From Nematostella vectensis (lineage: Eukaryota > Cnidaria > Anthozoa > Actiniaria > Edwardsiidae): a DNA stretch of 64,000 bases. The notes under the pieces were generated by a model. That model ran no database searches. It was given only the letters and a program-made list of their open reading frames with translations, and was not told the origin of the DNA. The DNA lies in NCBI RefSeq assembly GCF_932526225.1, contig NC_064036.1, forward strand, positions 16,328,953 through 16,392,952, given 5' to 3'. This document shows positions 56,501 through 58,153 of this stretch, piece after piece. Position numbers and translations under genes: made by a program. The stretch's first letter is position 1. Every line of letters begins with the position of its first letter.

Positions 56501-57623
56501 ATAACATTTAGCGAACGAAGTAAAGAAGTGCAGAGGGAAAAAAATTGGTGTGAAATTGTACTAGCTCGTGGTGCCCATAACCAAATATGGCGCGACGAAC
56601 CATGTATGGATTGACAAGCTCGCGCATTCTAAAAATAGCTTTCATGGACAACATCATGGGCCACGGGGATTCGTTCTCTTATATCATGGTCTCTCGCACT
56701 CGGTTAGTAAGTAGTTAATATACAACAGACGAACTTGTGTTAGAGTCCCCAGGAAATTATCGAAAACATGCTACAGTGACAGGAGCTCGTGATCCTTTTT
56801 CTCAGAGTTGAAATCGGCCAATGAGACTCCATCGCCTTTTCTTGTAAATAATTTTAGGGCTTGCGGCCTAGAATACCTTGAGCACAAAGTGCATATGTAA
56901 GATCCTGGACGTTGTGAACGCTTTGTGTTTCAGGTGCCAGTTTTTAGGGAATGCAGCGATGCGTTTATTCGCCTCTTGAGTGTCAAGGCGCGACCAAAGA
57001 ACTATCGCGCCACAGACTACATTTTGCACAAGGGAGACATCGGACAACAGCTTATCATCATCAAGAGAGGAACGGTGAGTTGCCAGCATATATAGTTAAA
57101 ATGTAGGCGTGTCCTTAAAAGTATCTAATTTCTTCCAGTAGGGATCATAAGTTTCGTAAATTTTATTTTATTGAAAGAAACCGATAAAATAAAAGACGTA
57201 GATAAATTAAGTGGCCGTGGTGCCATTAAAGGTACGATCCATAATAATTACCCCCCCCCCCCCCCCCCCGCCGCCAAATAGAAAAATATATATAAATATG
57301 TTTTTGATATATTTTATGTTTTCTGGAAATTGAATTTCCAAGACGTTAATTTTTTTTTTCTATGATAGGCGGAAGTAATCACTGGTGAAGACCCGGAAGT
57401 GATTCTACCTCTAGAAGAGATGTCCTTTTATGGAGATCGTTACCTACTAGCCCCAGGCCCTCACCTGGAAACTCTGCGTGCTGTTACTAACGTGGATGTG
57501 TTTATCCTGGAGAGAAGCGACTTGGACGAGATTTTGTTGTTTGACAAAGCCACAGAACAGCGTGTCCGAGAAGCAGGAGAACGCTGCCTACTAGAGCGAA
57601 AAGAATCTGAGAAAAACCTCTAA
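1408..57623 (+). CDS. CNGK: CNGK-type pseudotetrameric cyclic-nucleotide-gated K+ channel, 39 exons, 5' partial
   Basis: Joined coding exons (listed separately below) give 5,040 nt in one continuous frame: 1,679 residues and a TAA at 57621-57623. Order: cNBD of repeat I, then repeats II, III and IV, each with S1-S6, a GYGD pore, a C-linker and a cNBD. Pores read STGYGDIHA (II), SVGYGDIRS (III) and TTGYGDIHA (IV), the K+ selectivity filter rather than the non-selective CNG pore. Known biology: sea urchin CNGK has four covalently linked repeats, is cGMP-gated and K+-selective, hyperpolarises the sperm flagellum in chemotaxis, and is reported to be controlled by the repeat III cNBD. Repeat I S1-S6 and the start codon must lie upstream of the window. 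All four cNBDs are preceded by a phase-0 intron just before the (A/V)(P/H)xF motif, a trace of internal fourfold duplication. Exon edges come from splice sites and phase, not transcripts. Very sure of the family, fairly sure of most edges. Confidence 0.93.
2213..2440. mobile_element. Nested MITE sharing the Tc1-like termini
   Basis: 228 bp flanked by TA on both sides, with perfect inverted ends CACCTTTTGCTTTTCATTAC. The ends nearly match those of the larger element, so it was probably mobilised by the same transposase. Confidence 0.85.
2734..3929 (+). pseudogene. Tc1/mariner-type DDE transposase, broken
   Basis: It starts near MPRRKDTS (2734) and shows an HTH region ([18 protein letters not shown]), then [11 protein letters not shown] (first Asp), [11 protein letters not shown] (second Asp) and [11 protein letters not shown] (probable catalytic Glu). 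It ends ...MNREIIED with a stop at 3929. Several frameshifts and in-frame stops between 2760 and 3360 break it. Near the Glu region a 66-bp (22-codon) segment is repeated four times in frame. Not functional. Confidence 0.85.
3485..3745 (+). repeat. 66-bp tandem duplication inside the transposase, 4 copies
   Basis: The unit contains CCTCGATCAAGGCGGACATC and CCCCAAGTACAAGCAATG. The phrase ACATCTC recurs about every 63-67 bp; the second copy has small deletions. The unit length is a multiple of three. Confidence 0.9.
4551..4613 (+). CDS. CNGK: CNGK exon: cNBD repeat I, middle
   Basis: Acceptor TATATCAG; donor GAG|GTTTGT. 21 codons, phase 0/0, encoding [20 protein letters not shown] followed by E. 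The FGE triplet of the phosphate-binding cassette ends the exon, the same intron position as in repeat II. Confidence 0.85.
4614..5240. repeat. Low-complexity intron rich in GTTGTT and GATGATGG
   Basis: Degenerate GTT and GATG repeats, partly open in + frames but with no splice or homology support. From 5240 to 5880 I see no gene. Confidence 0.6.
5880..6105 (+). repeat. 113-bp tandem duplication covering a splice acceptor
   Basis: Two nearly identical copies, meeting near 5992. Each carries GTGCGTGTAG followed by GTTAGCTTGGTGTATAACAT, which is the acceptor and first codons of the exon at 6080. Only the second copy continues into the real exon. Confidence 0.9.
6080..6194 (+). CDS. CNGK: CNGK exon: cNBD repeat I, end
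   Basis: Acceptor GCGTGTAG; donor GAAG|GTGAGG. It encodes [19 protein letters not shown], then [23 protein letters not shown] replaces the canonical R-T of the phosphate cassette. A partial second copy of this acceptor and exon start lies 113 bp upstream (see the duplication at 5880-6105). Confidence 0.88.
6848..6969 (+). CDS. CNGK: CNGK exon: linker from repeat I to II
   Basis: Acceptor TCTTCAG; donor ATG|GTAAGT; completes the split codon D. It encodes [20 protein letters not shown] and the charged stretch ending NKWLIGKM, a cytoplasmic helix after the cNBD. Confidence 0.8.
7376..7404 (+). CDS. CNGK: CNGK micro-exon: pre-S1 linker, repeat II
   Basis: A 29-nt exon (GAKAVHLGD plus a split codon) between acceptor ATTCCAG and donor ACAG|GTATGT. 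Its phase (0 to 2) exactly bridges the neighbouring exons, which supports it despite its size. Confidence 0.7.
8044..8303 (+). CDS. CNGK: CNGK exon: S1-S2, repeat II
   Basis: Acceptor TTTCTTAG; donor AATG|GTATGT. It encodes [16 protein letters not shown], a hydrophobic S1 ([18 protein letters not shown]), an extracellular loop, and S2 ([17 protein letters not shown]), ending at the start of the S2-S3 turn. Confidence 0.92.
8325..8690. repeat. Degenerate tandem repeat, unit about 60-65 bp
   Basis: Repeated phrases such as GTGACAATCTCTTGAGTGAA and ACTTGTGACAAACTGCGTGA recur about six times with substitutions. It lies just after the S1-S2 exon donor of repeat II. The remaining intron to 9693 shows no gene. 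Confidence 0.8.
9694..9857 (+). CDS. CNGK: CNGK exon: S3-S4, repeat II
   Basis: Acceptor TTTTTAG; donor CGA|GTACGT. S3 is [18 protein letters not shown]4 is [14 protein letters not shown], with basic residues every third or fourth position as in voltage-sensor-like channels. The first two bases complete a split Asp codon. Confidence 0.92.
10186..10328 (+). CDS. CNGK: CNGK exon: S5, repeat II
   Basis: Acceptor TTTTCCAG; donor AAAGG|GTGAG. It encodes [13 protein letters not shown] (the S4-S5 linker) and S5 ([18 protein letters not shown]), ending in the turret CYGKG. Confidence 0.92.
10565..10807 (+). CDS. CNGK: CNGK exon: pore and S6, repeat II
   Basis: Acceptor GTTTCAG; donor CCGAA|GTAAGT. 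Pore helix [19 protein letters not shown] contains the K+ filter GYGD. S6 is [20 protein letters not shown]. The exon ends at the start of the C-linker. Confidence 0.95.
11010..11165 (-). pseudogene. LINE reverse-transcriptase C-terminal fragment
   Basis: On the - strand it reads [20 protein letters not shown] followed by RLWNA, the conserved end motif of L2/CR1-like reverse transcriptases, then loses frame. The rest of this intron (10808-11860) is AT-rich with no gene seen. Confidence 0.6.
11861..11977 (+). CDS. CNGK: CNGK exon: C-linker, repeat II
   Basis: Acceptor TTTCCAG; donor GGAAG|GTCAGT. It encodes [18 protein letters not shown] and the helix [17 protein letters not shown], typical of the CNG/HCN C-linker gating ring. 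Confidence 0.9.
12216..12315 (+). CDS. CNGK: CNGK exon: C-linker end, repeat II
   Basis: Acceptor GTTTAG; donor GAGAG|GTATGT. It encodes [20 protein letters not shown] and [13 protein letters not shown], the C' to F' helices leading into the cNBD. Confidence 0.88.
12727..12805 (+). CDS. CNGK: CNGK exon: cNBD start, repeat II
   Basis: Acceptor TGTGTAG; donor CCAG|GTATTC. It encodes [18 protein letters not shown] and TTSYIFKP. The following intron (20.4 kb) carries the giant inserted element, whose left target-site copy begins only 19 bp after this donor. Confidence 0.92.
12824..12831 (+). repeat. Target-site duplication, left
   Basis: GTTTCCCA, directly abutting the left end of the 19.6-kb element; identical to 32457-32464. 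Confidence 0.8.
12860..13095. repeat. Left subterminal minisatellite of the giant element
   Basis: About a dozen units of roughly 18 bp built on AAATCCTTCACGATTTT and AAATCGTTCACGATTT. The unit is partly self-complementary (AATCGT/ACGATT), so the array can fold. An inverted counterpart lies at 32219-32433. Confidence 0.9.
13096..14494. other. Element interior without a recognised gene
   Basis: AT-rich. It holds a 16-bp-arm palindrome at 13858-13894. I found no exon with good splice context, although a short - strand frame (13750-13959) crosses the palindrome. Confidence 0.45.
14495..14811. mobile_element. hAT-like MITE, copy 1
   Basis: Inverted ends GCCAGTGCTGAAAAACGC and its diverged complement, flanked by near-identical 8-mers CCTATAGC (14487-14494) and CCTATATC (14812-14819). 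A second copy in opposite orientation lies at 52298-52627. The CAG-type ends and 8-bp duplication fit the hAT superfamily. Confidence 0.82.
15276..21301. repeat. 112-bp tandem array, about 54 units, with higher-order structure
   Basis: The unit begins GTCTGAGACAGCCAGCAGGA and ends CTATATAAGGAGTCCAGC. Six variants occur (differing mainly in the CCGGCATCAATAGG segment), including a 107-bp variant with AAAAAAATAG. Variant order repeats as a 13-unit block of 1,446 bp (17387 to 18833). Units are about 95-100% alike and only the last is clearly worn. Noncoding: all frames have stops. No transcript evidence. Confidence 0.96.
21683..21822 (-). CDS. Unknown nested gene, probable last exon
   Basis: Acceptor ATTCATAG; TGA at 21685-21683. 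It encodes [20 protein letters not shown] and [15 protein letters not shown]. The phase fits exon 21978-21948. The tandem array starts about 380 bp further 3'. Confidence 0.55.
21683..28539 (-). CDS. 17-exon antisense gene of unknown function inside the giant element
   Basis: Traced exons (- strand order): 28539-28322, 27630-27497, 27369-27340, 27027-26986, 26719-26681, 26548-26495, 26372-26316, 26216-26175, 26034-25990, 25538-25491, 25119-24995, 24165-24068, 23894-23824, 22837-22720, 22362-22309, 21978-21948, 21822-21683. All have GT-AG sites with matching phases, except that the frame shifts by one base in the poly-A tract of exon 14. The N-terminal domain (about residues 1-117) contains [19 protein letters not shown] and [21 protein letters not shown] Ser/Lys/Gly-rich low-complexity middle follows, then a conserved-looking domain ([49 protein letters not shown]), a basic tract and an acidic tail. 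About 448 residues. I do not recognise the family. It could be element cargo, a captured host gene, or a divergent transposition protein. GTG at 28554 extends the frame, but ATG at 28539 is the first Met. Confidence 0.72.
24068..24165 (-). CDS. Unknown nested gene, exon 12
   Basis: Acceptor TTTAG, donor CTTCAG|GTAAAC. It encodes [20 protein letters not shown] and [12 protein letters not shown]. Confidence 0.75.
24657..24722. repeat. Partial copy of the CCCTGGTTCCAGAGCC hairpin repeat
   Basis: One arm is related to the palindromic element at 48415-48504 (CCCTGGTTCCAGAGCCTTGA here) with a worn second arm. Confidence 0.6.
24995..25119 (-). CDS. Unknown nested gene, exon 11 (largest of the second domain)
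   Basis: Acceptor ATTTAG, donor CATCAG|GTACAG. It encodes [18 protein letters not shown] and [19 protein letters not shown]. Phase 1 to 0. Confidence 0.75.
25990..26719 (-). repeat. Duplicated symmetric mini-exons in the unknown gene
   Basis: Exons 26719-26681, 26548-26495 and 26034-25990 all start LS and end SK plus a split Gly; two contain PGKGK ([16 protein letters not shown] and [13 protein letters not shown]). All have phase 1 at both ends, so any number can be included without changing frame. The flanking intron ends (CTAG acceptors, AAAG|GTGAATAT donors) are also alike. Confidence 0.8.
27497..27630 (-). CDS. Unknown nested gene, exon 2
   Basis: Acceptor CATTCCAG, donor AAAG|GTAAGAG. 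It encodes [20 protein letters not shown] and [15 protein letters not shown]. It completes the likely globular N-terminal domain. Confidence 0.75.
28322..28539 (-). CDS. Unknown nested gene, exon 1
   Basis: ATG at 28539; donor AAGAG|GTAAGTG. It encodes [18 protein letters not shown] and [20 protein letters not shown]. Splices to 27630 through a split Arg codon. Confidence 0.72.
28659..28735. mobile_element. 77-bp hairpin element
   Basis: Inverted arms TAGCTTGCGTGCATCCGG and CCGGATGCACGCAGGCTA around a short AT-rich loop, about 100 bp upstream of the unknown gene's first exon. Confidence 0.75.
29019..29089. mobile_element. 71-bp hairpin element with 11-bp flanking direct repeats
   Basis: Arms AGCCTGCGTCCAGCCGGAAA and a near-complement, with an inner palindrome (ATAGTTCC/GAACTAT). 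AGTAGTGCTTT occurs directly on both sides (29008-29018 and 29090-29100). Ends resemble those of the 28659 element. Confidence 0.78.
29180..29272. repeat. Imperfect hairpin, GTAGYGGYTCAAGGGA arms
   Basis: Left arm GTAGTGGCGGCTCAAGGGA and right arm TCCCTTGAACCGCTAC around a purine/pyrimidine-rich centre. Probably a short foldback element. Confidence 0.6.
29300..31400. other. Element interior, no gene recognised
   Basis: AT-rich with a 14-bp-arm palindrome at 30920-30948. The frame at 30929-31294 has no homology or splice support. Confidence 0.45.
31533..31587 (+). pseudogene. LINE C-terminal zinc-knuckle remnant
   Basis: Reads [19 protein letters not shown] then stop: the CxxC...EDExHF motif found near the C-terminus of many LINE proteins. 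Nothing else of the element is evident. Confidence 0.5.
32219..32433. repeat. Right subterminal minisatellite of the giant element
   Basis: Reverse-complement version of the 12860-13095 array: units of AAATCGTGAAGGATTTT and AAATCGTGAACGATTTC. Probably the binding sites of a transposase, by analogy with other large DNA transposons (inference). Confidence 0.9.
32457..32464 (+). repeat. Target-site duplication, right
   Basis: GTTTCCCA, directly abutting the right end of the 19.6-kb element; identical to 12824-12831. Confidence 0.8.
33168..33295 (+). CDS. CNGK: CNGK exon: cNBD middle, repeat II
   Basis: Acceptor TTGCTAG; donor GCGAG|GTAAGC. It completes the split Gly from exon 12727-12805 and encodes [20 protein letters not shown] up to LGPGSFFGE. 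The frame match across 20 kb shows the intron is spliced as one unit or was until recently. Confidence 0.93.
33560..33838 (+). pseudogene. LINE C-terminal fragment
   Basis: Contains [20 protein letters not shown] followed by C, the CxxC...H...C motif of LINE reverse-transcriptase tails. It lies in the intron between cNBD exons of repeat II. Confidence 0.55.
34150..34271 (+). CDS. CNGK: CNGK exon: cNBD end, repeat II
   Basis: Acceptor ATTTACAG; donor AGAAG|GTGTGG. It encodes [19 protein letters not shown] and [17 protein letters not shown]. After FGE the usual Arg-Thr pair is replaced by SRVYTV, so phosphate coordination looks degenerate. Confidence 0.9.
34344..34803 (+). repeat. Intron segment duplicated with 280-bp spacing
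   Basis: A block of about 160 bp (TTCAATGAAAATATTATCCC through CTTAGGCCCGATTTATAC) occurs twice, starting at 34363 and 34643, with few changes. Confidence 0.88.
34514..35101. mobile_element. Inverted-repeat element, GGCCCGRTTYATA ends
   Basis: Left end GGCCCGATTTATACTTTGC, right end complement GGCCCGGTTCATAAGTCG; both arms then share GTGCCGTGCCGAA. The right end lies 17 bp before the acceptor of the exon at 35119. Confidence 0.65.
35119..35331 (+). CDS. CNGK: CNGK exon: linker from repeat II to III
   Basis: Acceptor CCTCTCCAG, frame set by the split Arg codon. It encodes a charged, probably disordered linker ([19 protein letters not shown] ... [12 protein letters not shown]). The 3' edge is uncertain: I chose AA|GTCAAC because its phase fits the next exon. 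AG|GTCTCG near 35239 is an alternative of equal phase. Confidence 0.65.
35433..35534 (+). CDS. CNGK: CNGK exon: pre-S1 segment, repeat III
   Basis: Acceptor TTATCTCAG; donor ATGAG|GTTACC. It encodes [20 protein letters not shown] and [13 protein letters not shown], the amphipathic stretch before S1. Confidence 0.8.
35907..36074 (+). CDS. CNGK: CNGK exon: S1-S2, repeat III
   Basis: Acceptor TCTGTCAG; donor ACAT|GTGAGT. S1 is [19 protein letters not shown] and S2 is [15 protein letters not shown]. The split Ile codon is completed at 37393, across a TTAA-flanked transposon. Confidence 0.88.
36119..37163. mobile_element. piggyBac-like non-autonomous element, TTAA target site
   Basis: A perfect 19-bp inverted terminal repeat, AGCCGCATTGTCACCAGTT, lies directly inside TTAA on both sides (36115-36118 and 37164-37167). 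1,045 bp, no transposase. Diverged internal sequence recurs at 58420-58985. Confidence 0.88.
37393..37476 (+). CDS. CNGK: CNGK exon: S2-S3 loop, repeat III
   Basis: Acceptor CCCTACAG; donor CTACG|GTAGAT. It encodes [19 protein letters not shown] and IFTARRYLR, the cytoplasmic S2-S3 loop, in phase with both neighbours. Confidence 0.87.
37741..37817 (+). CDS. CNGK: CNGK exon: S3, repeat III
   Basis: Acceptor GATCTAAG; donor ACAAAG|GTATGT. It encodes [20 protein letters not shown] and LPIDK. Aligns with the S3 of repeats II ([11 protein letters not shown]) and IV ([11 protein letters not shown]). Confidence 0.88.
38391..38449 (+). CDS. CNGK: CNGK exon: S4, repeat III
   Basis: Acceptor CCCCATAG; donor CTTG|GTACGT. 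It encodes [20 protein letters not shown], a short voltage-sensor-like helix with spaced Arg residues. The phase-0 end is shared with the S4 exon of repeat II. Confidence 0.88.
38559..38614 (+). CDS. CNGK: CNGK exon: S4-S5 linker, repeat III
   Basis: Acceptor AATGCAG; donor TACAG|GTAAAC. It encodes [18 protein letters not shown], equivalent to [13 protein letters not shown] of repeat II and [13 protein letters not shown] of repeat IV. Confidence 0.88.
39160..39302 (+). CDS. CNGK: CNGK exon: S5 and turret, repeat III
   Basis: Acceptor GCTTCTAG; donor CTCA|GTAAGT. It encodes [20 protein letters not shown] (S5) and the extracellular turret to SSSHSL. A 142-bp MITE sits immediately downstream of the donor. 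Confidence 0.9.
39322..39463. mobile_element. 142-bp MITE with 8-bp target duplication
   Basis: Left end CAGGGCTGTAGCAGG, right end complementary to AGCCGTAGCAAGC. The 8-mer ATGTATCA flanks both sides (39314-39321 and 39464-39471). Related sequence starts at 46554 and 58154. Confidence 0.85.
39634..39740 (+). CDS. CNGK: CNGK exon: pore, repeat III
   Basis: Acceptor AAAAATAG; donor CAGAG|GTGAGT. It encodes [20 protein letters not shown] and IRSYQVSE; K+ filter GYGD. Ser-Val precedes GYG where the other repeats have Ser-Thr or Thr-Thr. Confidence 0.92.
39741..40622. other. Intron between pore and S6, repeat III
   Basis: No gene seen. It holds GCGCAAGC-type short repeats on both strands near 39830-39990 and a C-run at 40480. 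Confidence 0.5.
40623..40766 (+). CDS. CNGK: CNGK exon: S6, repeat III
   Basis: Acceptor ATTGACAG; donor TAGAC|GTAAGC. It encodes [20 protein letters not shown] (S6) followed by the C-linker start [20 protein letters not shown]. Confidence 0.92.
41174..41214 (+). CDS. CNGK: CNGK micro-exon: C-linker, repeat III
   Basis: A 41-nt exon, acceptor TTGACAG, donor CACG|GTAATG, encoding [13 protein letters not shown]. Phase 0 to 2 fits the flanking exons, and the sequence matches the C-linker A'-B' region. Confidence 0.8.
41566..41686 (+). CDS. CNGK: CNGK exon: C-linker end, repeat III
   Basis: Acceptor TTTTTAG; donor AAAAG|GTATTT. It encodes [20 protein letters not shown] and [18 protein letters not shown], the helices that link the pore to the cNBD. 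Confidence 0.9.
41967..42083 (+). CDS. CNGK: CNGK exon: cNBD start, repeat III
   Basis: Acceptor TGCGCAG; donor CGAG|GTGAGG. It encodes [20 protein letters not shown] and [11 protein letters not shown]. Phase 0/0, in the same position as the cNBD-start introns of the other repeats. Confidence 0.92.
42549..42679 (+). CDS. CNGK: CNGK exon: cNBD core with phosphate cassette, repeat III
   Basis: Acceptor TTCTGCAG; donor TCAG|GTATGA. It encodes [20 protein letters not shown] and [23 protein letters not shown], then an Arg-Thr pair, is the canonical cyclic-nucleotide phosphate cassette, and Thr after Arg is the residue favouring cGMP in CNG channels. The FGE intron of repeats I and II is absent here. 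Confidence 0.94.
42940..43618. repeat. 22-bp minisatellite, about 31 units
   Basis: Unit TTTTGGCCAGCAATGTTGGCTG with variants (CATCAATGTTGCCTA). Because 22 is not a multiple of three and the unit lacks stops, several frames on both strands stay open and give Trp/Cys-rich pseudo-ORFs up to 253 codons. It lies in an intron of the channel. Confidence 0.95.
43782..44143 (-). CDS. LU protein exon 2 (domain and tail)
   Basis: Acceptor CATCCATAG; TGA at 43784-43782. Contains all 12 cysteines and the hydrophobic C-terminus. Confidence 0.88.
43782..45059 (-). CDS. Ly6/uPAR-domain (LU) secreted or GPI-anchored protein, 2 exons
   Basis: Exons 45059-44987 and 44143-43782 join through a split Ala codon (donor ACCAG|GTAAGT, acceptor CCATAG). 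144 residues. Residues 1-25 are a signal peptide (core [12 protein letters not shown]). The LU domain runs from [10 protein letters not shown] to [12 protein letters not shown] with 12 Cys, including the hallmark terminal CCxTDLCN; a typical LU domain has 10, so one extra pair is present. The C-terminus ([19 protein letters not shown]) is a hydrophobic tail fitting GPI attachment. The family includes CD59, Lynx and Ly6 proteins, often modulators of receptors or channels; the ligand here is unknown. The gene is antisense within a channel intron (42680-46316). Confidence 0.86.
44144..44986 (-). other. Intron of the LU gene
   Basis: No coding signal seen. Contains a C-run at 44311-44321. Confidence 0.6.
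44987..45059 (-). CDS. LU protein exon 1 (signal peptide)
   Basis: ATG at 45059. It encodes [20 protein letters not shown] and LITP plus one base. Splitting signal peptide from domain is normal for this family. Confidence 0.82.
46085..46275. repeat. ATC-rich microsatellite
   Basis: Long (ATC)n tract with interruptions, ending 40 bp before the acceptor of the exon at 46317. Confidence 0.95.
46317..46473 (+). CDS. CNGK: CNGK exon: cNBD C-helix and linker, repeat III
   Basis: Acceptor CCTTATAG; donor ACCG|GTAAGA. It encodes [20 protein letters not shown], then a long charged helix [20 protein letters not shown]. The preceding 3.6-kb intron holds a nested antisense gene and a minisatellite. Confidence 0.9.
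46917..47294 (+). pseudogene. LINE reverse-transcriptase C-terminal fragment
   Basis: Reads [19 protein letters not shown], then [19 protein letters not shown] and CLRGSR, the conserved C-terminal block of a non-LTR retrotransposon lineage common in marine invertebrates. Open to a stop at 47294, but upstream RT domains are absent. Confidence 0.75.
47456..47517. repeat. (GTT)n microsatellite
   Basis: About 20 uninterrupted GTT units. Confidence 0.97.
48415..48504. mobile_element. 90-bp palindromic element
   Basis: Arms ACCCTGGTCCCAGAGCCTCG and the near-complement, with an inner stem CGTCTCTCT...AGAGAGACG and centre GTGGCC...GGCCAC. It forms a nearly complete hairpin. A half copy is at 24657-24722. 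Confidence 0.8.
48505..48757 (+). pseudogene. LINE reverse-transcriptase C-terminal fragment
   Basis: Contains [19 protein letters not shown] and [20 protein letters not shown] followed by WNSLP, the typical LINE C-terminal WNxLP motif. Confidence 0.72.
49035..49244 (+). CDS. CNGK: CNGK exon: linker and S1, repeat IV
   Basis: Acceptor ACGTGTAG; donor TTCTGT|GTGAGT. An acidic linker ([17 protein letters not shown]), then [20 protein letters not shown] and the rest of S1. Phase 0 at both ends. Confidence 0.88.
49340..49411 (+). CDS. CNGK: CNGK exon: S2, repeat IV
   Basis: Acceptor TTTTTTAG; donor TTGAG|GTAATT. It encodes [20 protein letters not shown] and FYVE, a Phe-rich S2. Phase 0/0. Confidence 0.87.
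50099..50355 (+). CDS. CNGK: CNGK exon: S3-S4, repeat IV
   Basis: Acceptor TTTCCCAG; donor ATCAA|GTAAGA. It encodes [21 protein letters not shown]3 ([17 protein letters not shown]) and S4 ([19 protein letters not shown]). The S3-S4 exon is unsplit, as in repeat II. Confidence 0.93.
50356..51690. other. Repeat IV S4-S5 intron, first part
   Basis: AT-rich, no gene recognised. Near 51603-51660 is a GC-rich imperfect palindrome (CGCGCGCTCGCGG / GCGAGCGCGC), whose sequence recurs around the MITE at 52298. Confidence 0.5.
51695..52250 (+). pseudogene. LINE 3' fragment with ATCT tail
   Basis: A C-terminal reverse-transcriptase remnant ([20 protein letters not shown] ... [17 protein letters not shown]) ends at 52078. 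A 3' UTR with GAGGGCCATGCGTACAT follows, then an (ATCT)n tail at about 52236-52249. Confidence 0.72.
52298..52627. mobile_element. hAT-like MITE, copy 2
   Basis: Reverse-orientation copy of the element at 14495-14811: ends GACAGTGCTGAATAACG and CGTTTTTCAGCACTGGC. Flanked by AGTGCACG and CGTGCACG (7 of 8 match). It interrupts a GC-rich repeat that is intact at 51603-51660, which shows the insertion. Confidence 0.85.
52691..52875. mobile_element. 185-bp hairpin MITE
   Basis: Arms of about 60 bp: TAAATAAACCCCTTCTTTGG ... GATATCGGCGGATAATGTCC ... GATGAGAAATGGT and the complement, around a loop with CGAAGCTTCG. It ends about 120 bp before the S5 exon of repeat IV. Confidence 0.85.
52999..53135 (+). 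CDS. CNGK: CNGK exon: S5, repeat IV
   Basis: Acceptor CCTTGTAG; donor TCACG|GTGAGC. It encodes [20 protein letters not shown] and the turret [17 protein letters not shown] with two Cys. Confidence 0.92.
53207..53320 (+). CDS. CNGK: CNGK exon: pore, repeat IV
   Basis: Acceptor TCTATAG; donor AATGA|GTGAGC. It encodes [19 protein letters not shown] and IHADNNNEM, with the K+ filter TTGYGD. Confidence 0.94.
53588..53715 (+). CDS. CNGK: CNGK exon: S6, repeat IV
   Basis: Acceptor TCCTATAG; donor TCACG|GTTAGT. It encodes [20 protein letters not shown] and the C-linker start [18 protein letters not shown]. Confidence 0.92.
53898..54257 (+). repeat. Dispersed repeat, copy 2 (TACCCAGG family)
   Basis: Same orientation as 362-684, sharing ACAACGGCCGAAAGTCCACT and the CCTAGGTACGGGCCTG end. 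It ends 26 bp before the exon at 54284. Confidence 0.75.
54284..54366 (+). CDS. CNGK: CNGK exon: C-linker, repeat IV
   Basis: Acceptor AACGCAG; donor CATAA|GTACGT. It encodes [20 protein letters not shown] and EFLWMKH. A dispersed repeat ends about 27 bp upstream of the exon. Confidence 0.88.
54842..54932 (+). CDS. CNGK: CNGK exon: C-linker end, repeat IV
   Basis: Acceptor ATTTTCAG; donor AAGAAG|GTAATA. It encodes [20 protein letters not shown] and [10 protein letters not shown]. In phase with both neighbours. Confidence 0.88.
55700..56703. mobile_element. 1.0-kb inverted-repeat element
   Basis: Left end CTCTCGGCAAGAGACCATGA ... TAAGAGAAC and right end complementary to CCGAGTGCGAGAGACCATGA ... 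TAAGAGAAC. No transposase. It lies between the repeat IV C-linker and cNBD exons. Confidence 0.68.
56934..57074 (+). CDS. CNGK: CNGK exon: cNBD start, repeat IV
   Basis: Acceptor TGTTTCAG; donor AACG|GTGAGT. It encodes [20 protein letters not shown] and [19 protein letters not shown]. It begins with the shared phase-0 intron before VPxF. Confidence 0.92.
57369..57623 (+). CDS. CNGK: CNGK terminal exon: cNBD end, repeat IV, stop
   Basis: Acceptor TATGATAG; TAA at 57621-57623. It encodes [20 protein letters not shown], then [19 protein letters not shown] and a charged C-terminal helix. FGE has become FYGD and there is no Arg-Thr pair, so nucleotide binding by repeat IV looks unlikely. Confidence 0.92.
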   Translation, partial: AEVITGEDPEVILPLEEMSFYGDRYLLAPGPHLETLRAVTNVDVFILERSDLDEILLFDKATEQRVREAGERCLLERKESEKNL

Positions 57624-58150
57624 TCCTAAATCCTTATACCTAGTATATTTATCTGATGTCAATACTATATCTGTCTTGATTTTTTTTTATGTTATTTTAC
57701 AGTTTACAGAGACAATCAGCAATCTTTTTTATTCTATAGGAAAACAGTCTTTATAATGATTTTAATTGTTGACGCTTTTATACACCCTGTTCAACACTCA
57801 AACATAAGTCAGGAAATCCACCGGAATAAATTCGAATTGTGTCAAAAATGTGTCACGTCTTTATCTGACTATTGTACAGTGGAAACTCTCCTTACGACCA
57901 CTATAAGAAGGCACCAGCTCTAGCTTCGAAATTCCATCACACCCCCTACCAGTAGCCTGGTAAAACCCGACCTGCTGGCGATTTTTACGCAACCTGGTGG
58001 GTTATTGGTACTCCTTAGTACCTGCCGAGTTTTCAGACTCTCGGACAATTTCACTCTTATCTGGTGGGGATTTTTTCCCCAATCAAAAAAAAAGAAATGT
58101 TTTTTTTTTTTTTAAATTCTGGGAAATTCCACCAACCGGTGAAAAATTTG
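57624..58150. other. 3' UTR and downstream flank of the channel gene
   Basis: AT-rich, with a poly(A) signal at 57825. No further gene seen. Confidence 0.55.
57825..57830 (+). terminator. CNGK: Likely poly(A) signal of the channel gene
   Basis: AATAAA lies about 200 bp after the stop codon in AT-rich sequence, the first canonical hexamer downstream. Placement is by motif only. Confidence 0.5.
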
Positions 58151-58153
58151 CAA

